A DNA stretch of 40,669 bases from Thermoflexia bacterium (lineage in GTDB: Bacteria > Chloroflexota > Anaerolineae > B4-G1 > DUEL01): contig DUEL01000038.1 of assembly GCA_011192125.1 (NCBI GenBank), forward strand, positions 1 through 40,669. The letters run 5' to 3'. Below are positions 1 through 7,664 of the stretch, one piece after another. How positions within the stretch are numbered: the stretch's first letter is position 1; every line of letters begins with the position of its first letter. The translations under genes were made by a program, and so were the position numbers. Under the pieces are notes generated by a model that worked only from the letters and a program-made list of their open reading frames with translations, was not told the origin of the DNA and did no database searches.

Positions 1-1
1 C

Positions 2-76
2 ATCGCCCACTGGCCGACTCTGGAGGAACTCCGCCTGGTCCGCACCGAGAAGGGATGGCGGGTGAGCGGGTGGTGA
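2..76 (+). CDS. C-terminal end of an unidentified protein (partial)
   Basis: The frame is open at the left edge and gives 24 residues before a TGA. The last residues, RTEKGWRVSGW, look like a genuine folded-protein terminus and resemble the closing strand of SnoaL/NTF2-like proteins, but this is too short to name a family. It lies on the same strand as the next gene; the 127-nt gap contains a separate promoter, so the two are probably not one operon. Confidence 0.45.
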   Translation: MAHWPTLEELRLVRTEKGWRVSGW

Positions 77-148
77 CCCCGATTCGTCTGCCCACAGGTG
101 GCTTTACGCGCGGTTCGTCGCCTGTGGCAACGGAACTCGCGGATTCGT

Positions 149-177
149 TTGAAAACCCTCCCGTTTTGTGCTATCAT
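149..177 (+). promoter_or_regulatory. Sigma70-type promoter for the Cys-rich protein/glycoside hydrolase pair
   Basis: A -35 TTGAAA (149-154), a 17-bp spacer and a -10 TATCAT (172-177) with an extended-minus-10 TG one base upstream. It lies 27 bp before the start codon at 204. An upstream in-frame ATG at 168 would fall inside this promoter, which argues for the start at 204. Three TTCGT motifs (81-149) lie just upstream. Confidence 0.6.
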
Positions 178-203
178 TCCTCCATCCTGGACGTGAGAGG
201 GTA

Positions 204-584
204 ATGATGTATCCAGATAGCGAAATCCTGTTCCCGTCTCGCTGCATTCCCCAGCTGCGCAACCTGCGCGGAGAGAAGTGGGCACGGCTCGTCGACCGCG
301 TGGTCCGGCTGCCGGACCAGCACGAGGATGTGCTGGGGTTCTCACTGATGATGATCAAACTGGCCAGTTGCCTGACGTGCGACCTGGATAGTTACCGCGC
401 CTCGTTGGGCTGCTGCACCTGCGCGCGACGGACCGTCGGCGGGTTCAAGGGATCGGATGAAGACATTATCCGCCTCTTCGAAGAGGCCCGTGAGGAGGTG
501 CGCCAGTACCTCTCCCGCGATGATCTCCCCATGGGGGTCACAGCCCTCCTCGAAGAGATAGACACATCCCGACCGTCCAGGTGA
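204..584 (+). CDS. Small Cys-rich cytoplasmic protein of unknown function
   Basis: This is a 126-residue soluble protein that I do not recognise. It has no signal peptide or membrane segment. Six cysteines are visible: C14, C56-x2-C59, and C70-C71-x-C73 in CLTCD and GCCTC. The paired spacing suggests metal or iron-sulfur binding, but this is inference. The C-terminal half is an acidic, probably helical region. The start at 204 (ATG ATG) is preceded by GAGAGG at good distance and by a promoter. The 3' end overlaps the next start in a GTGA arrangement, so it is translationally coupled to the glycoside-hydrolase-like lipoprotein. An anti-sigma or regulatory role is possible but unsupported. Confidence 0.7.
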   Translation: MMYPDSEILFPSRCIPQLRNLRGEKWARLVDRVVRLPDQHEDVLGFSLMMIKLASCLTCDLDSYRASLGCCTCARRTVGGFKGSDEDIIRLFEEAREEVRQYLSRDDLPMGVTALLEEIDTSRPSR

Positions 585-2188
585 ACCGACGAGTTTTCCT
601 CTGGGGATGGATCCTTGCTCTGCTGGTGGGGCTCCTCCTCGCTGGCTGTGCCACCTCCCCCTCGGCGTTGCTGTTTGAGTGGACCGGTGAGGAAGCGACG
701 CTGGGGCAGGTCCGCGGGATGCTCCAACTGGCAGGTGGGCTGATCCGTCCTCAGCCTCGCCTTGCCCGCTACGAGCCGGTGGCCCACGCCGGCGTCAACC
801 CCTTCGGTATCAACGTCTTCCTGGAGCAGGAAGTGGAGCCCTGGAAGCGGGAGCGGACCCTCCAGATGGTCGCCGACGCGGGGTTCCACTGGATCCGGCA
901 GTCGTTCCCTTGGGAGGATATCGAGATCCACGGCAAAGGGGATTTCGAGGACCGCCGCCACGAACCCCACCGGTCCGCCTGGGAGAAGTACGACCACATC
1001 GTCTCGCTGGCGGAGCGGTACAATCTGGAGATCATCGCCCGGCTCAGCAGCCCTCCGGCCTGGTCCCGCGCCGATGGGGACGCCCGGGGGACATACGCCC
1101 CGCCCGACCGGCTGGAGGACTTCGGGGATTACGTCTACACCGTCGTCTCTCGGTATCGCGGCCGCATCCGGTACTACCAGATCTGGAACGAGCCGAATAT
1201 CTACCCCGAGTGGGGGGAGCAGCCGGTCGATCCGGAGGCCTACACCGAACTACTCTGTCTTGCCTATCGGCGGGCCAAAGAGGCGGACCCCGACGCTGTC
1301 ATCATCAGCGGTGCACTGGCTCAGACGGTCGCCCTCGACCCCGGCCCGGGCCCCGGGGCTGGCCTGAACGACCTGATCTTCCTCCAGAGGATGTACGACG
1401 CCGGTGCCGCCGACTGCTTCGATATCCTCGCCGTCAACGATTACCTTCTCTGGTCCGGTCCCACCGACCGCCGTCTCCACCCGATGACCATCAACTACGG
1501 CCGCTTCCTCTACCTGCGGGACATCATGGTGGTCAACGGGGACGGTCATAAGCCAATCTGGATCAGCGAGATGAACGCCAACGCCGTCCCCAGCGACCCG
1601 AACATCCAGGGCTGGGGCCGCTACGGTCAGGTGACGCTGGAGCAGCAGGCCCGGTACGCCCCGATGGCCTACCAGCGGGCGTTGGAGGAGTGGCCGTGGG
1701 TGGGGGTGATCAACTTCTGGTTCTTCAAGCGAGCCTCGGACGCCGAACGGAACCAGTCGTGGTACTACTTCCGGATGGTGGAGCCCGACTTCACCCCGAT
1801 GCCGGTGTACGACGCGATGCGGGAGTATATCTCCTCGCTGGTTCCTACCCTCTACCCAGGGGTTCATCAGGAGGATCACTGGGCACTGGAATACGAAGGG
1901 GAGTGGGAGCGGGTGGAGGATGGGTCAGCGGTGCTGGGGGCCTACCTCCGGGCACAGAGCCCGGCGCGGGTAACCTTTGTGTTCGAGGGGAGCCGACTGG
2001 TGCTGACCCCCGGTCCGGATGCGGGACAGGTATCCGTCCGGATCGACGGTGGGCCGGCGCAGACCTTCGCGCTGGAAGGAGGGCCGGTATCGCTGTTTTC
2101 CTCTTGGAAGGAGGGCCGCCACCGGGTGGAGATCGCCGTGATGGAGGGATGGGGCAGCCTGGATGCTCTCACGGTGTACGGGCGATGA
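581..2188 (+). CDS. Secreted glycoside-hydrolase-like lipoprotein (clan GH-A TIM barrel)
   Basis: This 535-residue protein begins with a lipoprotein signal peptide (residues 1-22, lipobox LLAGC, lipidated C23), so it should be anchored outside the membrane. Residues about 65-420 form a TIM barrel of the GH5/GH39 type. IWNEPN carries the likely acid/base E204 and WISEMN the likely nucleophile E330, the two positions expected in clan GH-A. The last ~110 residues look like a beta-sandwich accessory domain. The start is GTG, overlapping the stop of the preceding gene by 4 nt. The substrate cannot be told; beta-xylosidase- or cellulase-like activity is family knowledge only. It converges on lexA with a gap of 9 nt. 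Confidence 0.82.
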   Translation: MNRRVFLWGWILALLVGLLLAGCATSPSALLFEWTGEEATLGQVRGMLQLAGGLIRPQPRLARYEPVAHAGVNPFGINVFLEQEVEPWKRERTLQMVADAGFHWIRQSFPWEDIEIHGKGDFEDRRHEPHRSAWEKYDHIVSLAERYNLEIIARLSSPPAWSRADGDARGTYAPPDRLEDFGDYVYTVVSRYRGRIRYYQIWNEPNIYPEWGEQPVDPEAYTELLCLAYRRAKEADPDAVIISGALAQTVALDPGPGPGAGLNDLIFLQRMYDAGAADCFDILAVNDYLLWSGPTDRRLHPMTINYGRFLYLRDIMVVNGDGHKPIWISEMNANAVPSDPNIQGWGRYGQVTLEQQARYAPMAYQRALEEWPWVGVINFWFFKRASDAERNQSWYYFRMVEPDFTPMPVYDAMREYISSLVPTLYPGVHQEDHWALEYEGEWERVEDGSAVLGAYLRAQSPARVTFVFEGSRLVLTPGPDAGQVSVRIDGGPAQTFALEGGPVSLFSSWKEGRHRVEIAVMEGWGSLDALTVYGR

Positions 2189-2197
2189 TCCGCGCCG

Positions 2198-2884
2198 TCA
2201 GTGCAGCCGCCGGATGACCATCACTACCTTCCCCTGGATCTCCACCTGTGAGGGGTCGTCGATATAGATCGGCTTCATCGAGGGATTGGCGGGCTGGAGG
2301 CGGACCCGCTTCCCCTCCCAGTAGACCCGCTTCAGGGTGGTCTCCTCTCGATCCCGCAGCCAGACGGCGGCCATCTCCCCGTTTTCTACCCGCCGAGTGT
2401 GCCGCATGATGACGATGTCCCCGTCGTGGATCAGGGCATCGATCATCGAGTTCCCGCGCACCCGGAGAGCGTAGAGGTCGCTGGTGTCCCGGAAGATCGA
2501 GCGAGCCAGTTCGACCGTCTCCTCTGCGCCCATCAGGGAAAAGTCGGAAGAGGGGACGGGGATCGGCTCGCCAGCGACGATCTCGCCCAGAAGGGGGATG
2601 GAGACCAGCCCCTCCGGGGGGATCATCCCGGTCGTCGATGCGGAGAGGAAAGCCAGCCCGGCCTCCGTGAGCCGGATCCCCCGCGACCGTCTCGGCTCCC
2701 GCTCGATCAGCCCCGCCTCCTCCAGCCGCCTCAGGTTGTGGCTGATCACGGAGGGGTGGGGAGTGCCGACCGCCGCGCCGATCTCACGGATGGAGGGCGG
2801 GAATCCCCATTCCTGGCCGAACTCATAGATGTATCGAAGGATCTCCTGCTGCCGTTCTGTCAGAGCGGGTCCATCTGCGTGCAT
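2198..2884 (-). CDS. lexA: LexA repressor, SOS response regulator
   Basis: LexA represses SOS genes and self-cleaves when RecA filaments form. The 228-residue product is of usual length. Residues 1-72 are a winged helix-turn-helix (LTERQQEIL to RRSRGIRLT). The cleavage site is Ala104-Gly105 in EIVAGEPIP, and the S24-type protease dyad is Ser146 (GNSMIDA) and Lys185 (TTLKRVYW), so auto-cleavage should work. An insertion at residues 75-90 separates the two domains. The start at 2884 follows GGAGGTGAG. Its promoter overlaps a LexA box, implying autorepression. It is transcribed alone and converges with the upstream glycoside-hydrolase-like gene. Confidence 0.96.
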   Translation of the reverse strand: MHADGPALTERQQEILRYIYEFGQEWGFPPSIREIGAAVGTPHPSVISHNLRRLEEAGLIEREPRRSRGIRLTEAGLAFLSASTTGMIPPEGLVSIPLLGEIVAGEPIPVPSSDFSLMGAEETVELARSIFRDTSDLYALRVRGNSMIDALIHDGDIVIMRHTRRVENGEMAAVWLRDREETTLKRVYWEGKRVRLQPANPSMKPIYIDDPSQVEIQGKVVMVIRRLH

Positions 2885-2909
2885 CTCTCACCTCCTCGTC
2901 GCCAACCTT

Positions 2910-2937
2910 ATTATAGCGAACATTCGTTCTATGTCAA
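2910..2937 (-). promoter_or_regulatory. Consensus sigma70 promoter of lexA
   Basis: On the minus strand the -35 is TTGACA (2937-2932), the spacer is 16 bp and the -10 is TATAAT (2915-2910). Both hexamers are perfect. The 25-nt stretch between the -10 and the ATG contains a strong GGAGGTGAG ribosome binding site. Confidence 0.85.
2917..2930. promoter_or_regulatory. LexA operator (SOS box)
   Basis: CGAACATTCGTTCT is a GAAC-N4-GTTC palindrome and matches 12 of 14 positions of the Gram-positive (Bacillus-type) LexA box CGAACRNRYGTTYC. It sits wholly within the 16-bp spacer of the lexA promoter, the ideal place for autorepression. Confidence 0.85.
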
Positions 2938-2994
2938 ATGTGTGTAGGTGGCGGTATCTGTAGCAGGTTGGCAGGTGGGGAGACCGCGGACGGA

Positions 2995-3068
2995 TGGGAC
3001 AACGAACCGCAGACGAATAGAACGAATCGGAGGCTCATCTCCGGTTCGTTCAGGATTCGTTGTCCCGT
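2995..3068. repeat. Imperfect long palindrome rich in TTCGT/ACGAA motifs
   Basis: GGGACAACGAA (2996-3006) pairs with TTCGTTGTCCC (3056-3066), and inside it AACGAATCGGAG pairs with CTCCGGTTCGTT with a single G:T. The left arm carries about ten extra bases. It lies 60-130 bp upstream of the lexA promoter, in the 316-bp gap between lexA and the SHOCT gene, which holds no convincing gene. Similar CGGTTCGT and GGATTCGTT words occur at 111-149. Confidence 0.55.
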
Positions 3069-3118
3069 CTCTCCTACCAACCGGTTACAGACGCCAGATG
3101 GCGAGGACAGGATAGAGA

Positions 3119-3160
3119 ACAGCGACCGGCTTCGTTCCGAGGTCTGAAGCCGGTCGCTGT
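3119..3160 (-). terminator. Strong hairpin, probable terminator of the SHOCT/redox transcription unit
   Basis: A perfect 15-bp inverted repeat (3119-3133 and 3146-3160, arms starting ACAGCGACCGGCTTC) around a 12-nt loop. It lies 40 bp beyond the stop of the last SHOCT gene. There is no long U tract on the minus-strand transcript, so termination efficiency is uncertain. Confidence 0.5.
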
Positions 3161-3200
3161 CCCTTCGAACTCAGCGATCCGAGGGTCTCAAGATTGGGTT

Positions 3201-3470
3201 TCAGGGCTGAAGGCGGGAACGGATCTCCTCGAACTCGGCAACGGTGATCTCCCCTGCCGCTAGCCGTCTGCGGGCGACCCCCAACGGGTCCGCCCCCCTC
3301 CTGGGATCTGAGGCCCCCCGGCTCAGTCGCCGAGCGAGCCACACGGTCCCGCCGCCCAGAACAGCCAGCACACCCGCAAAGAGCACCACGTTCAGAATCA
3401 GGCCGATGAGCCCGATACCACCCCAGGCTCCCCAGCCTCCCCAACCCAATCCACTCCAGCACCAACCCAT
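3201..3470 (-). CDS. Small membrane protein with C-terminal SHOCT domain
   Basis: An 89-residue protein. A Gly/Trp-rich N-terminus leads into one hydrophobic segment (about residues 18-46) followed by a basic linker and a C-terminal SHOCT motif (ARRRLAAGEITVAEFEEIRSRL). SHOCT domains are short helical hairpins at the C-terminus of many membrane proteins, thought to mediate oligomerisation; no enzymatic role is known. The ATG at 3470 follows AGGAGGTAAAAG. It is the last gene of the redox cluster, 37 nt after a second SHOCT gene, so the two are probably co-transcribed and may act together. Confidence 0.8.
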   Translation of the reverse strand: MGWCWSGLGWGGWGAWGGIGLIGLILNVVLFAGVLAVLGGGTVWLARRLSRGASDPRRGADPLGVARRRLAAGEITVAEFEEIRSRLQP

Positions 3471-3507
3471 CTTTTACCTCCTTGCTTCTCTGTTCTCTTG
3501 CTTCTTG

Positions 3508-3729
3508 CTACCGCTCCAGCGTGGCCCGGATTGCCTCGTACTCCTCCCGGTCGATCTCGCCCCGGGCGAGCCGCTCATCCAGAATCCGGAGAGCAGTCCG
3601 GTCCTCCGCTCCGTTGGACGTCTGTGTTCCGGTGGTCTGACGGAGCAGAAACACCAACCCGCCCACGATCAGGGCCAGGAAGAGCCCCCAGAACAGCAAC
3701 ATCCCCAAAAAGCCAAAGCCCATCATCAT
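3508..3729 (-). CDS. Small membrane protein with C-terminal SHOCT domain
   Basis: A 73-residue protein: one membrane segment (about residues 4-30, FLGMLLFWGLFLALIVGG), a short polar linker, and a SHOCT motif (ILDERLARGEIDREEYEAI). It is a paralogue in architecture of the next gene downstream. The first of three consecutive ATGs (3729) follows GGAGGTGGGGAG; any of the three could be used. The 108-nt gap to the DUF1573 gene upstream contains a weak stem-loop (3817-3833) that might separate the transcripts. The function is unknown. Confidence 0.8.
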   Translation of the reverse strand: MMMGFGFLGMLLFWGLFLALIVGGLVFLLRQTTGTQTSNGAEDRTALRILDERLARGEIDREEYEAIRATLER

Positions 3730-3837
3730 CTCCCCACCTCCTCTCGTTCACTGCCCCTATCGTATCATTGAGGCGTCCGCGGAGAAAGCGGTGTTTGGCC
3801 CGTCTTCGACTCCGCTGTTTGGCGGGGGCCAACCCGC

Positions 3838-4452
3838 TTACCGCCGCACGTCGGCCGTGAAGCGCACCTCTACCCAGGGCTGAGTGGGGTCATTGGTGGC
3901 GAACCATACCAGCCGGGTGACCTCCCCCCGGGTCGGGTGGTAGTCGGCGTCGAAGGTTACCGTCAGGTCGGCCCGATGGCCGGGGGGGATGACGCTGCTG
4001 GATAGTTCCGCCGTCGTGCAGCCGCAGGAGGTCACCAGGTTGCTGATCACCAGATCGGCCGTGCCGGTGTTCTGGACGGCGAAGATGTGAGCCACCTCCC
4101 ACCGCGCGTAGACCCGACCAAAGTCGTGGCTGCGCTCCGGCATATCCAGCCGAGGCACCGGCTGGTCGACAGGGGCCGGTTGGGGGGATGGCGTGGTTTC
4201 GGGGATGAGGGCCATATCGTGGCTCCCCTGGAGGGGAGGGCCCGCCTGGGCCAGCGGCAGGAGCGTCGCCGGATCGCCGCTGCGGGAGGGAGGGGGCGGA
4301 CTGGCAAAGGCCCCGGTCCGCCACAGGTTGAACACCCCCAGCCCGACGACTGCGACCACACCCACGACGATCCACCTCCACAAGCCGTCTCCCTGCCTCC
4401 TCTGCGACTTGCGGCCCGACCGACGGGATGGGGTCTTACGCCTTTTACCCAT
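3838..4452 (-). CDS. Membrane-anchored DUF1573 protein
   Basis: A 204-residue protein with a very basic N-terminus (residues 1-20), one membrane anchor (27-43), a Pro-rich linker and a C-terminal extracytoplasmic DUF1573 beta-sandwich (about 105-204). The family hallmark is present as SHDFGRV, then TSCGCTTAE with C143 and C145. DUF1573 domains are Ig-like envelope domains whose function is not established; the CxC pair could bind metal or form a disulfide. The gene starts 13 nt after the thioredoxin-CcdA fusion gene and so belongs to its operon, which supports a role in envelope thiol or metal handling. Confidence 0.85.
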   Translation of the reverse strand: MGKRRKTPSRRSGRKSQRRQGDGLWRWIVVGVVAVVGLGVFNLWRTGAFASPPPPSRSGDPATLLPLAQAGPPLQGSHDMALIPETTPSPQPAPVDQPVPRLDMPERSHDFGRVYARWEVAHIFAVQNTGTADLVISNLVTSCGCTTAELSSSVIPPGHRADLTVTFDADYHPTRGEVTRLVWFATNDPTQPWVEVRFTADVRR

Positions 4453-4465
4453 TCTTCCACCCCCT

Positions 4466-5695
4466 TCACACGAACCAGATCAGGATCACCGCGCCGATGC
4501 CGATCATCGCCAGTCCTGTCGCCAACCGGACCCAGCGGCGGCTGGATTGTTCCACCAGCCGGATGCGGTGCAACACTCGCCGGTTGCCCACGGCCACCAG
4601 AATCAGCAGCAGCGGTGAGACGAACATCAGGTTGTACAGCCCCAGGTAACTGACCCCCTGCCAGTAGGTGGCCTTGGCCGCCAACAAGCCGACGATGGCG
4701 ACGTAGATCCCGCCGGAGCAGGGGAAGGTGCAAAGTCCCACCAGAAAGCCACCGACGGCCGCGGCAGGGAAGGTGGCCCGCCTGAGCCAGTCCTGGATCG
4801 TCCCGTGGGCGATGGTGGGGATGCGCAGGTGAATAGGCAACTGGGGAAAGAAGTAGTCCTTCACGTTGATCAGGCCCAGGACGATGACCAGCCAGGAGCC
4901 GATCTTAGCCATCAGGTGGTGCTCCCCAGCGAAAAGGATCGCCTGCATCAGTCCCAGGCCGATAAGGAAGTAGGCCAGGTAGATGGCGGCTATATAGATC
5001 AACCCCATCGCCCAGATAGAGGATGTGGCGCGGCGGATGGTGAAGAGGAAGGCGATGAAGAACAGCAACACGGCGAAGGCGCAGGGGTTCAGGCCGTCGA
5101 GAAAGCCGGTGGTCAGCACCAGCGGCAGCAGGGCGCGCTCCTCACGGACCGGGGCGGGCGATGCCGGTTGTTCGCCGAGGGTCTCCAGGTCGGCCAGGTA
5201 GACACCGATGGGGGTGTCGAGGGGATAGATCTGCGGCTCCCCACGGAACGCCCAGACCGTGTACTCCGTCGCACCGCTCATCTTGTCCTGGTAGACGACG
5301 ATGCGCTCGAAGGCGTCGGGCGGCGCGTCCAGCAGATCGGCGATGACGTGCTCGGGGATGTGGCCCTCCAGGACGATCCGGTCGCCAATGAAGACCGTCA
5401 GGTGGGATTGGAGGTCGGGCGGCACTCCCAGTTCGTCGCTCCGTTCCAACAGATCGGCCCGGTTGGCCGGCTCGTTGACGTAGTCCTTGTACACCGGCTC
5501 CGGATAGCCAGCCTCTCGCAGGAGTGGCACGACGGTCTCCTCGATGTACTCCAGGCAATCGGCACAGGCCCGGTTGTAGTAGACGACGACGGGAGCGGGA
5601 TCCTGTGCCCCAACCCCGACCGGTGCGACCAGCGCCAGGAACAGCAGGAGCAGAAAGGGAGTCGCGACGATGGAACGGTTCAAGCGGTGGAACAT
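4466..5695 (-). CDS. Thioredoxin-like domain fused to CcdA/DsbD-type transmembrane electron carrier
   Basis: A 409-residue protein. A signal peptide/anchor (10-30) is followed by an extracytoplasmic thioredoxin-like domain with C44-A-D-C47 in RACADCLEY. About six membrane helices (190-409) carry the CcdA cysteines, NPCAFA (C205) and CTFPCSGG (C322, C326). CcdA/DsbD proteins move electrons from cytoplasmic thioredoxin across the membrane; the fused N-terminal domain is the likely acceptor. GGAGG precedes the ATG at 5695, 18 nt after the preceding gene. The substrate could be cytochrome c apoprotein, DsbA-like protein or the DUF1573 cysteines; no cytochrome genes are in the window. Confidence 0.88.
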   Translation of the reverse strand: MFHRLNRSIVATPFLLLLFLALVAPVGVGAQDPAPVVVYYNRACADCLEYIEETVVPLLREAGYPEPVYKDYVNEPANRADLLERSDELGVPPDLQSHLTVFIGDRIVLEGHIPEHVIADLLDAPPDAFERIVVYQDKMSGATEYTVWAFRGEPQIYPLDTPIGVYLADLETLGEQPASPAPVREERALLPLVLTTGFLDGLNPCAFAVLLFFIAFLFTIRRATSSIWAMGLIYIAAIYLAYFLIGLGLMQAILFAGEHHLMAKIGSWLVIVLGLINVKDYFFPQLPIHLRIPTIAHGTIQDWLRRATFPAAAVGGFLVGLCTFPCSGGIYVAIVGLLAAKATYWQGVSYLGLYNLMFVSPLLLILVAVGNRRVLHRIRLVEQSSRRWVRLATGLAMIGIGAVILIWFV

Positions 5696-5713
5696 CCGGA
5701 CTTTCCTCCTCGA

Positions 5714-6796
5714 CTACTCGGTGATCTCGGCTTCGAAGGTAACATCCAGCCGACGGCTTAGTGGATCATCGGAGAGAACGGAGACGGTGCGGCGCACCCG
5801 ACCGGTGCCTTCCGGCCCGTGGAACAGCGGGTCGAAGGTGACGACCATCCGGACCTCCTCCCCCGGTGCCAGCACCGCCGACCAGTCGGCGGGGTTCTCT
5901 GCCGCGTTTGCGCCGAAGGGAGGGCTGACGCCCTCGGCGGTCTCGATCACGGCCGTGGTGCAGCCGCAGGAGGTCAACGCGCCGAAAAGGGTCAGGTCGC
6001 TCCGGCCCGCGTTGCGCAGGGTGAATGTGAGAGTGACCAGCCCACCGTCGATCGGGACGCGTCCCAGGTCCACCGACTCTGGCTCCGCCACCAGGATCGG
6101 CCGGTCGGCTGGCAGGGTCTTCAGCAGCCCGTTCCGCGCCTGCTCCGCCCGCTCCGGGTCGAAAAAGGCGTCGGCACCGTAGGCCTGGAACATCGCCTGG
6201 TAGACCAGGTCGGGCGAACCGCCGTACTGGAGAATGTGATCGATCGTAGCCCGCCGCTCCTCGGCCATCTCACACGTGCAGGAGCCGATGTCCTGCCCAC
6301 AGCAGGGGCAGATGAACTCTTTGTACAGAATCGCCGCGTCCACCGCCTCAGCGGTCGGAGTCAGCACAGTATCCTCCGGAGCGGCCACCGTCACGTGGAT
6401 GGTCAGCACCGCCTCCGGCGTCTCGGGATCGTTGGAGCGGATGTAGACCTGGCGGAGGAAGGTACCGGCCTCGCCGCCGTGCACCCGCGGGTCGTAGGTC
6501 ACGCGCAACTCCGCCGCCTCACCGGGAGCCAGACGACGAGGGGTCACCTCGGCAGAGGTGCAGCCGCAGGAGGTGCTGACGCCGGTGATCTCCAGCCATC
6601 CCTCCCCGACGTTGCGCACCTGGAACGTCTGGCTCACCGGTGTGTCGTTGGGGATGGTTCCGAAATCGAACTCCGTGGCGCTCAACTCGATCCGTCCCGA
6701 CCCACTGGGGGACGGCGTACAACCAGCGGCGATCGCCAGGGTGAGGGCCAGCAGGCCGAGAAGGGCCGGTGCAGCGTATGACCTTCTCCGGTTCAT
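5714..6796 (-). CDS. Lipoprotein with DUF1573, CcmH-like Cys motif and second DUF1573
   Basis: A 360-residue lipoprotein (lipobox AIAAGC, C26). Three parts follow: DUF1573 (about 35-138, STSCGCT with C77 and C79), a Cys-rich helical segment (about 155-215), and a second DUF1573 (about 235-360, TSCGCTT with C277 and C279). The middle has FICPCCGQD and SCTCEMAEE (C163, C165, C166, C173, C175) followed by a helical pattern like CcmH, the apocytochrome c thiol reductase. The start at 6796 is preferred over an in-frame TTG at 6820 because GGGGGAG lies 7 nt before it; it starts 4 nt after the dsbA-like stop. It is an apparent partner for the adjacent CcdA and DsbA proteins. Confidence 0.85.
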   Translation of the reverse strand: MNRRRSYAAPALLGLLALTLAIAAGCTPSPSGSGRIELSATEFDFGTIPNDTPVSQTFQVRNVGEGWLEITGVSTSCGCTSAEVTPRRLAPGEAAELRVTYDPRVHGGEAGTFLRQVYIRSNDPETPEAVLTIHVTVAAPEDTVLTPTAEAVDAAILYKEFICPCCGQDIGSCTCEMAEERRATIDHILQYGGSPDLVYQAMFQAYGADAFFDPERAEQARNGLLKTLPADRPILVAEPESVDLGRVPIDGGLVTLTFTLRNAGRSDLTLFGALTSCGCTTAVIETAEGVSPPFGANAAENPADWSAVLAPGEEVRMVVTFDPLFHGPEGTGRVRRTVSVLSDDPLSRRLDVTFEAEITE

Positions 6797-6800
6797 TCCT

Positions 6801-7583
6801 TCACTCCCCCGTCTCGTCAAGAGCCGCTTCGATTGCCTGCTGGAAGACCTCGAAAGGTTGCGCCCCTACCAGCGGCTGTCCGTTGATCAGGAAGGAAGGG
6901 GTGCTTTGGACCCCCAGCGATCGTACCCACGTTCTGTCCTCGGCAATCAAGGACGTGTATCGGCCCGAGTCCAGGCACTCGTTGAAGGCGGCGGTGTCCA
7001 ACTCCAGGTCCGCCGCGAATGCTTTCAGGTTCTCTTTGCTGAAAGCCCCCTGGTTCTCACCGGCCTGCCGTTCGAACAGCAGGTCGTGGTAAGCCCAGAA
7101 ACCGTCCTGCTCCGCCGCGCACTCGCTGGCCTCGGCGGCCCACTGGGACTCCGGCCCCAGGAAGGCGAAGTGCTGGTAGCCGAAGCGGACGAGCCCCGTC
7201 TGGACGTACTCCTCATCGATCTGGCGGCCCGCCTCGGCGGCGAACCGGCCGCAGAAAGGGCACTGGAAATCGCCGAACTCGACGATCGTCACCGGCGCGT
7301 TCGGGTCCCCTTTGAAGTGGCGCGTTCGCTCGATCACGACATCCATCAGCGTAGGCTGGACCCCTCCGCCGGTGGACGAGCGGGTGGTATCAGTAGGCGT
7401 GGGAGCGATGGCCTCCGTCGGAGTGGGCTCGACCACCCCGACCGGCGTCGGTCCCTCCTGGGCAGGCGCTGAAGGGAGCACCAGCGGACGGATCGCAAAC
7501 CCCAGCGCTACACCGACGACGAGCCCAATGGAGAGCATCACGAACGGGCTGGACCGGATCCTTCTCGGTGGACTCTTCGCCAT
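6801..7583 (-). CDS. DsbA-family thiol:disulfide oxidoreductase, membrane-anchored
   Basis: A 260-residue protein with an N-terminal membrane anchor (13-35), a Pro/Thr linker (42-75) and a DsbA/BdbD-type thioredoxin fold. The active site is C108-PF-C111 in FGDFQCPFC, and the cis-proline loop is QSTPSFLING. Such proteins introduce or isomerise disulfides outside the membrane. It is the first gene of a tight four-gene run (DsbA, DUF1573-CcmH-DUF1573, Trx-CcdA, DUF1573), with gaps of 4, 18 and 13 nt. No convincing promoter was seen upstream, but a strong terminator (7665-7699) separates it from the YHS gene. Confidence 0.92.
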   Translation of the reverse strand: MAKSPPRRIRSSPFVMLSIGLVVGVALGFAIRPLVLPSAPAQEGPTPVGVVEPTPTEAIAPTPTDTTRSSTGGGVQPTLMDVVIERTRHFKGDPNAPVTIVEFGDFQCPFCGRFAAEAGRQIDEEYVQTGLVRFGYQHFAFLGPESQWAAEASECAAEQDGFWAYHDLLFERQAGENQGAFSKENLKAFAADLELDTAAFNECLDSGRYTSLIAEDRTWVRSLGVQSTPSFLINGQPLVGAQPFEVFQQAIEAALDETGE

Positions 7584-7664
7584 ACTATCTTTGCCTCCTT
7601 CTCAATCTCTCGAATCTCCTGTGTCCCCTGTACCTCTTGGTGGAAACCTCCATACACATAGAGA

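Noticed and set aside
2938..3147. A possible 69-residue protein in the gap beside lexA
   Set aside because: Made up of the TTCGT palindrome and hairpin DNA, no ribosome site, no recognisable sequence.
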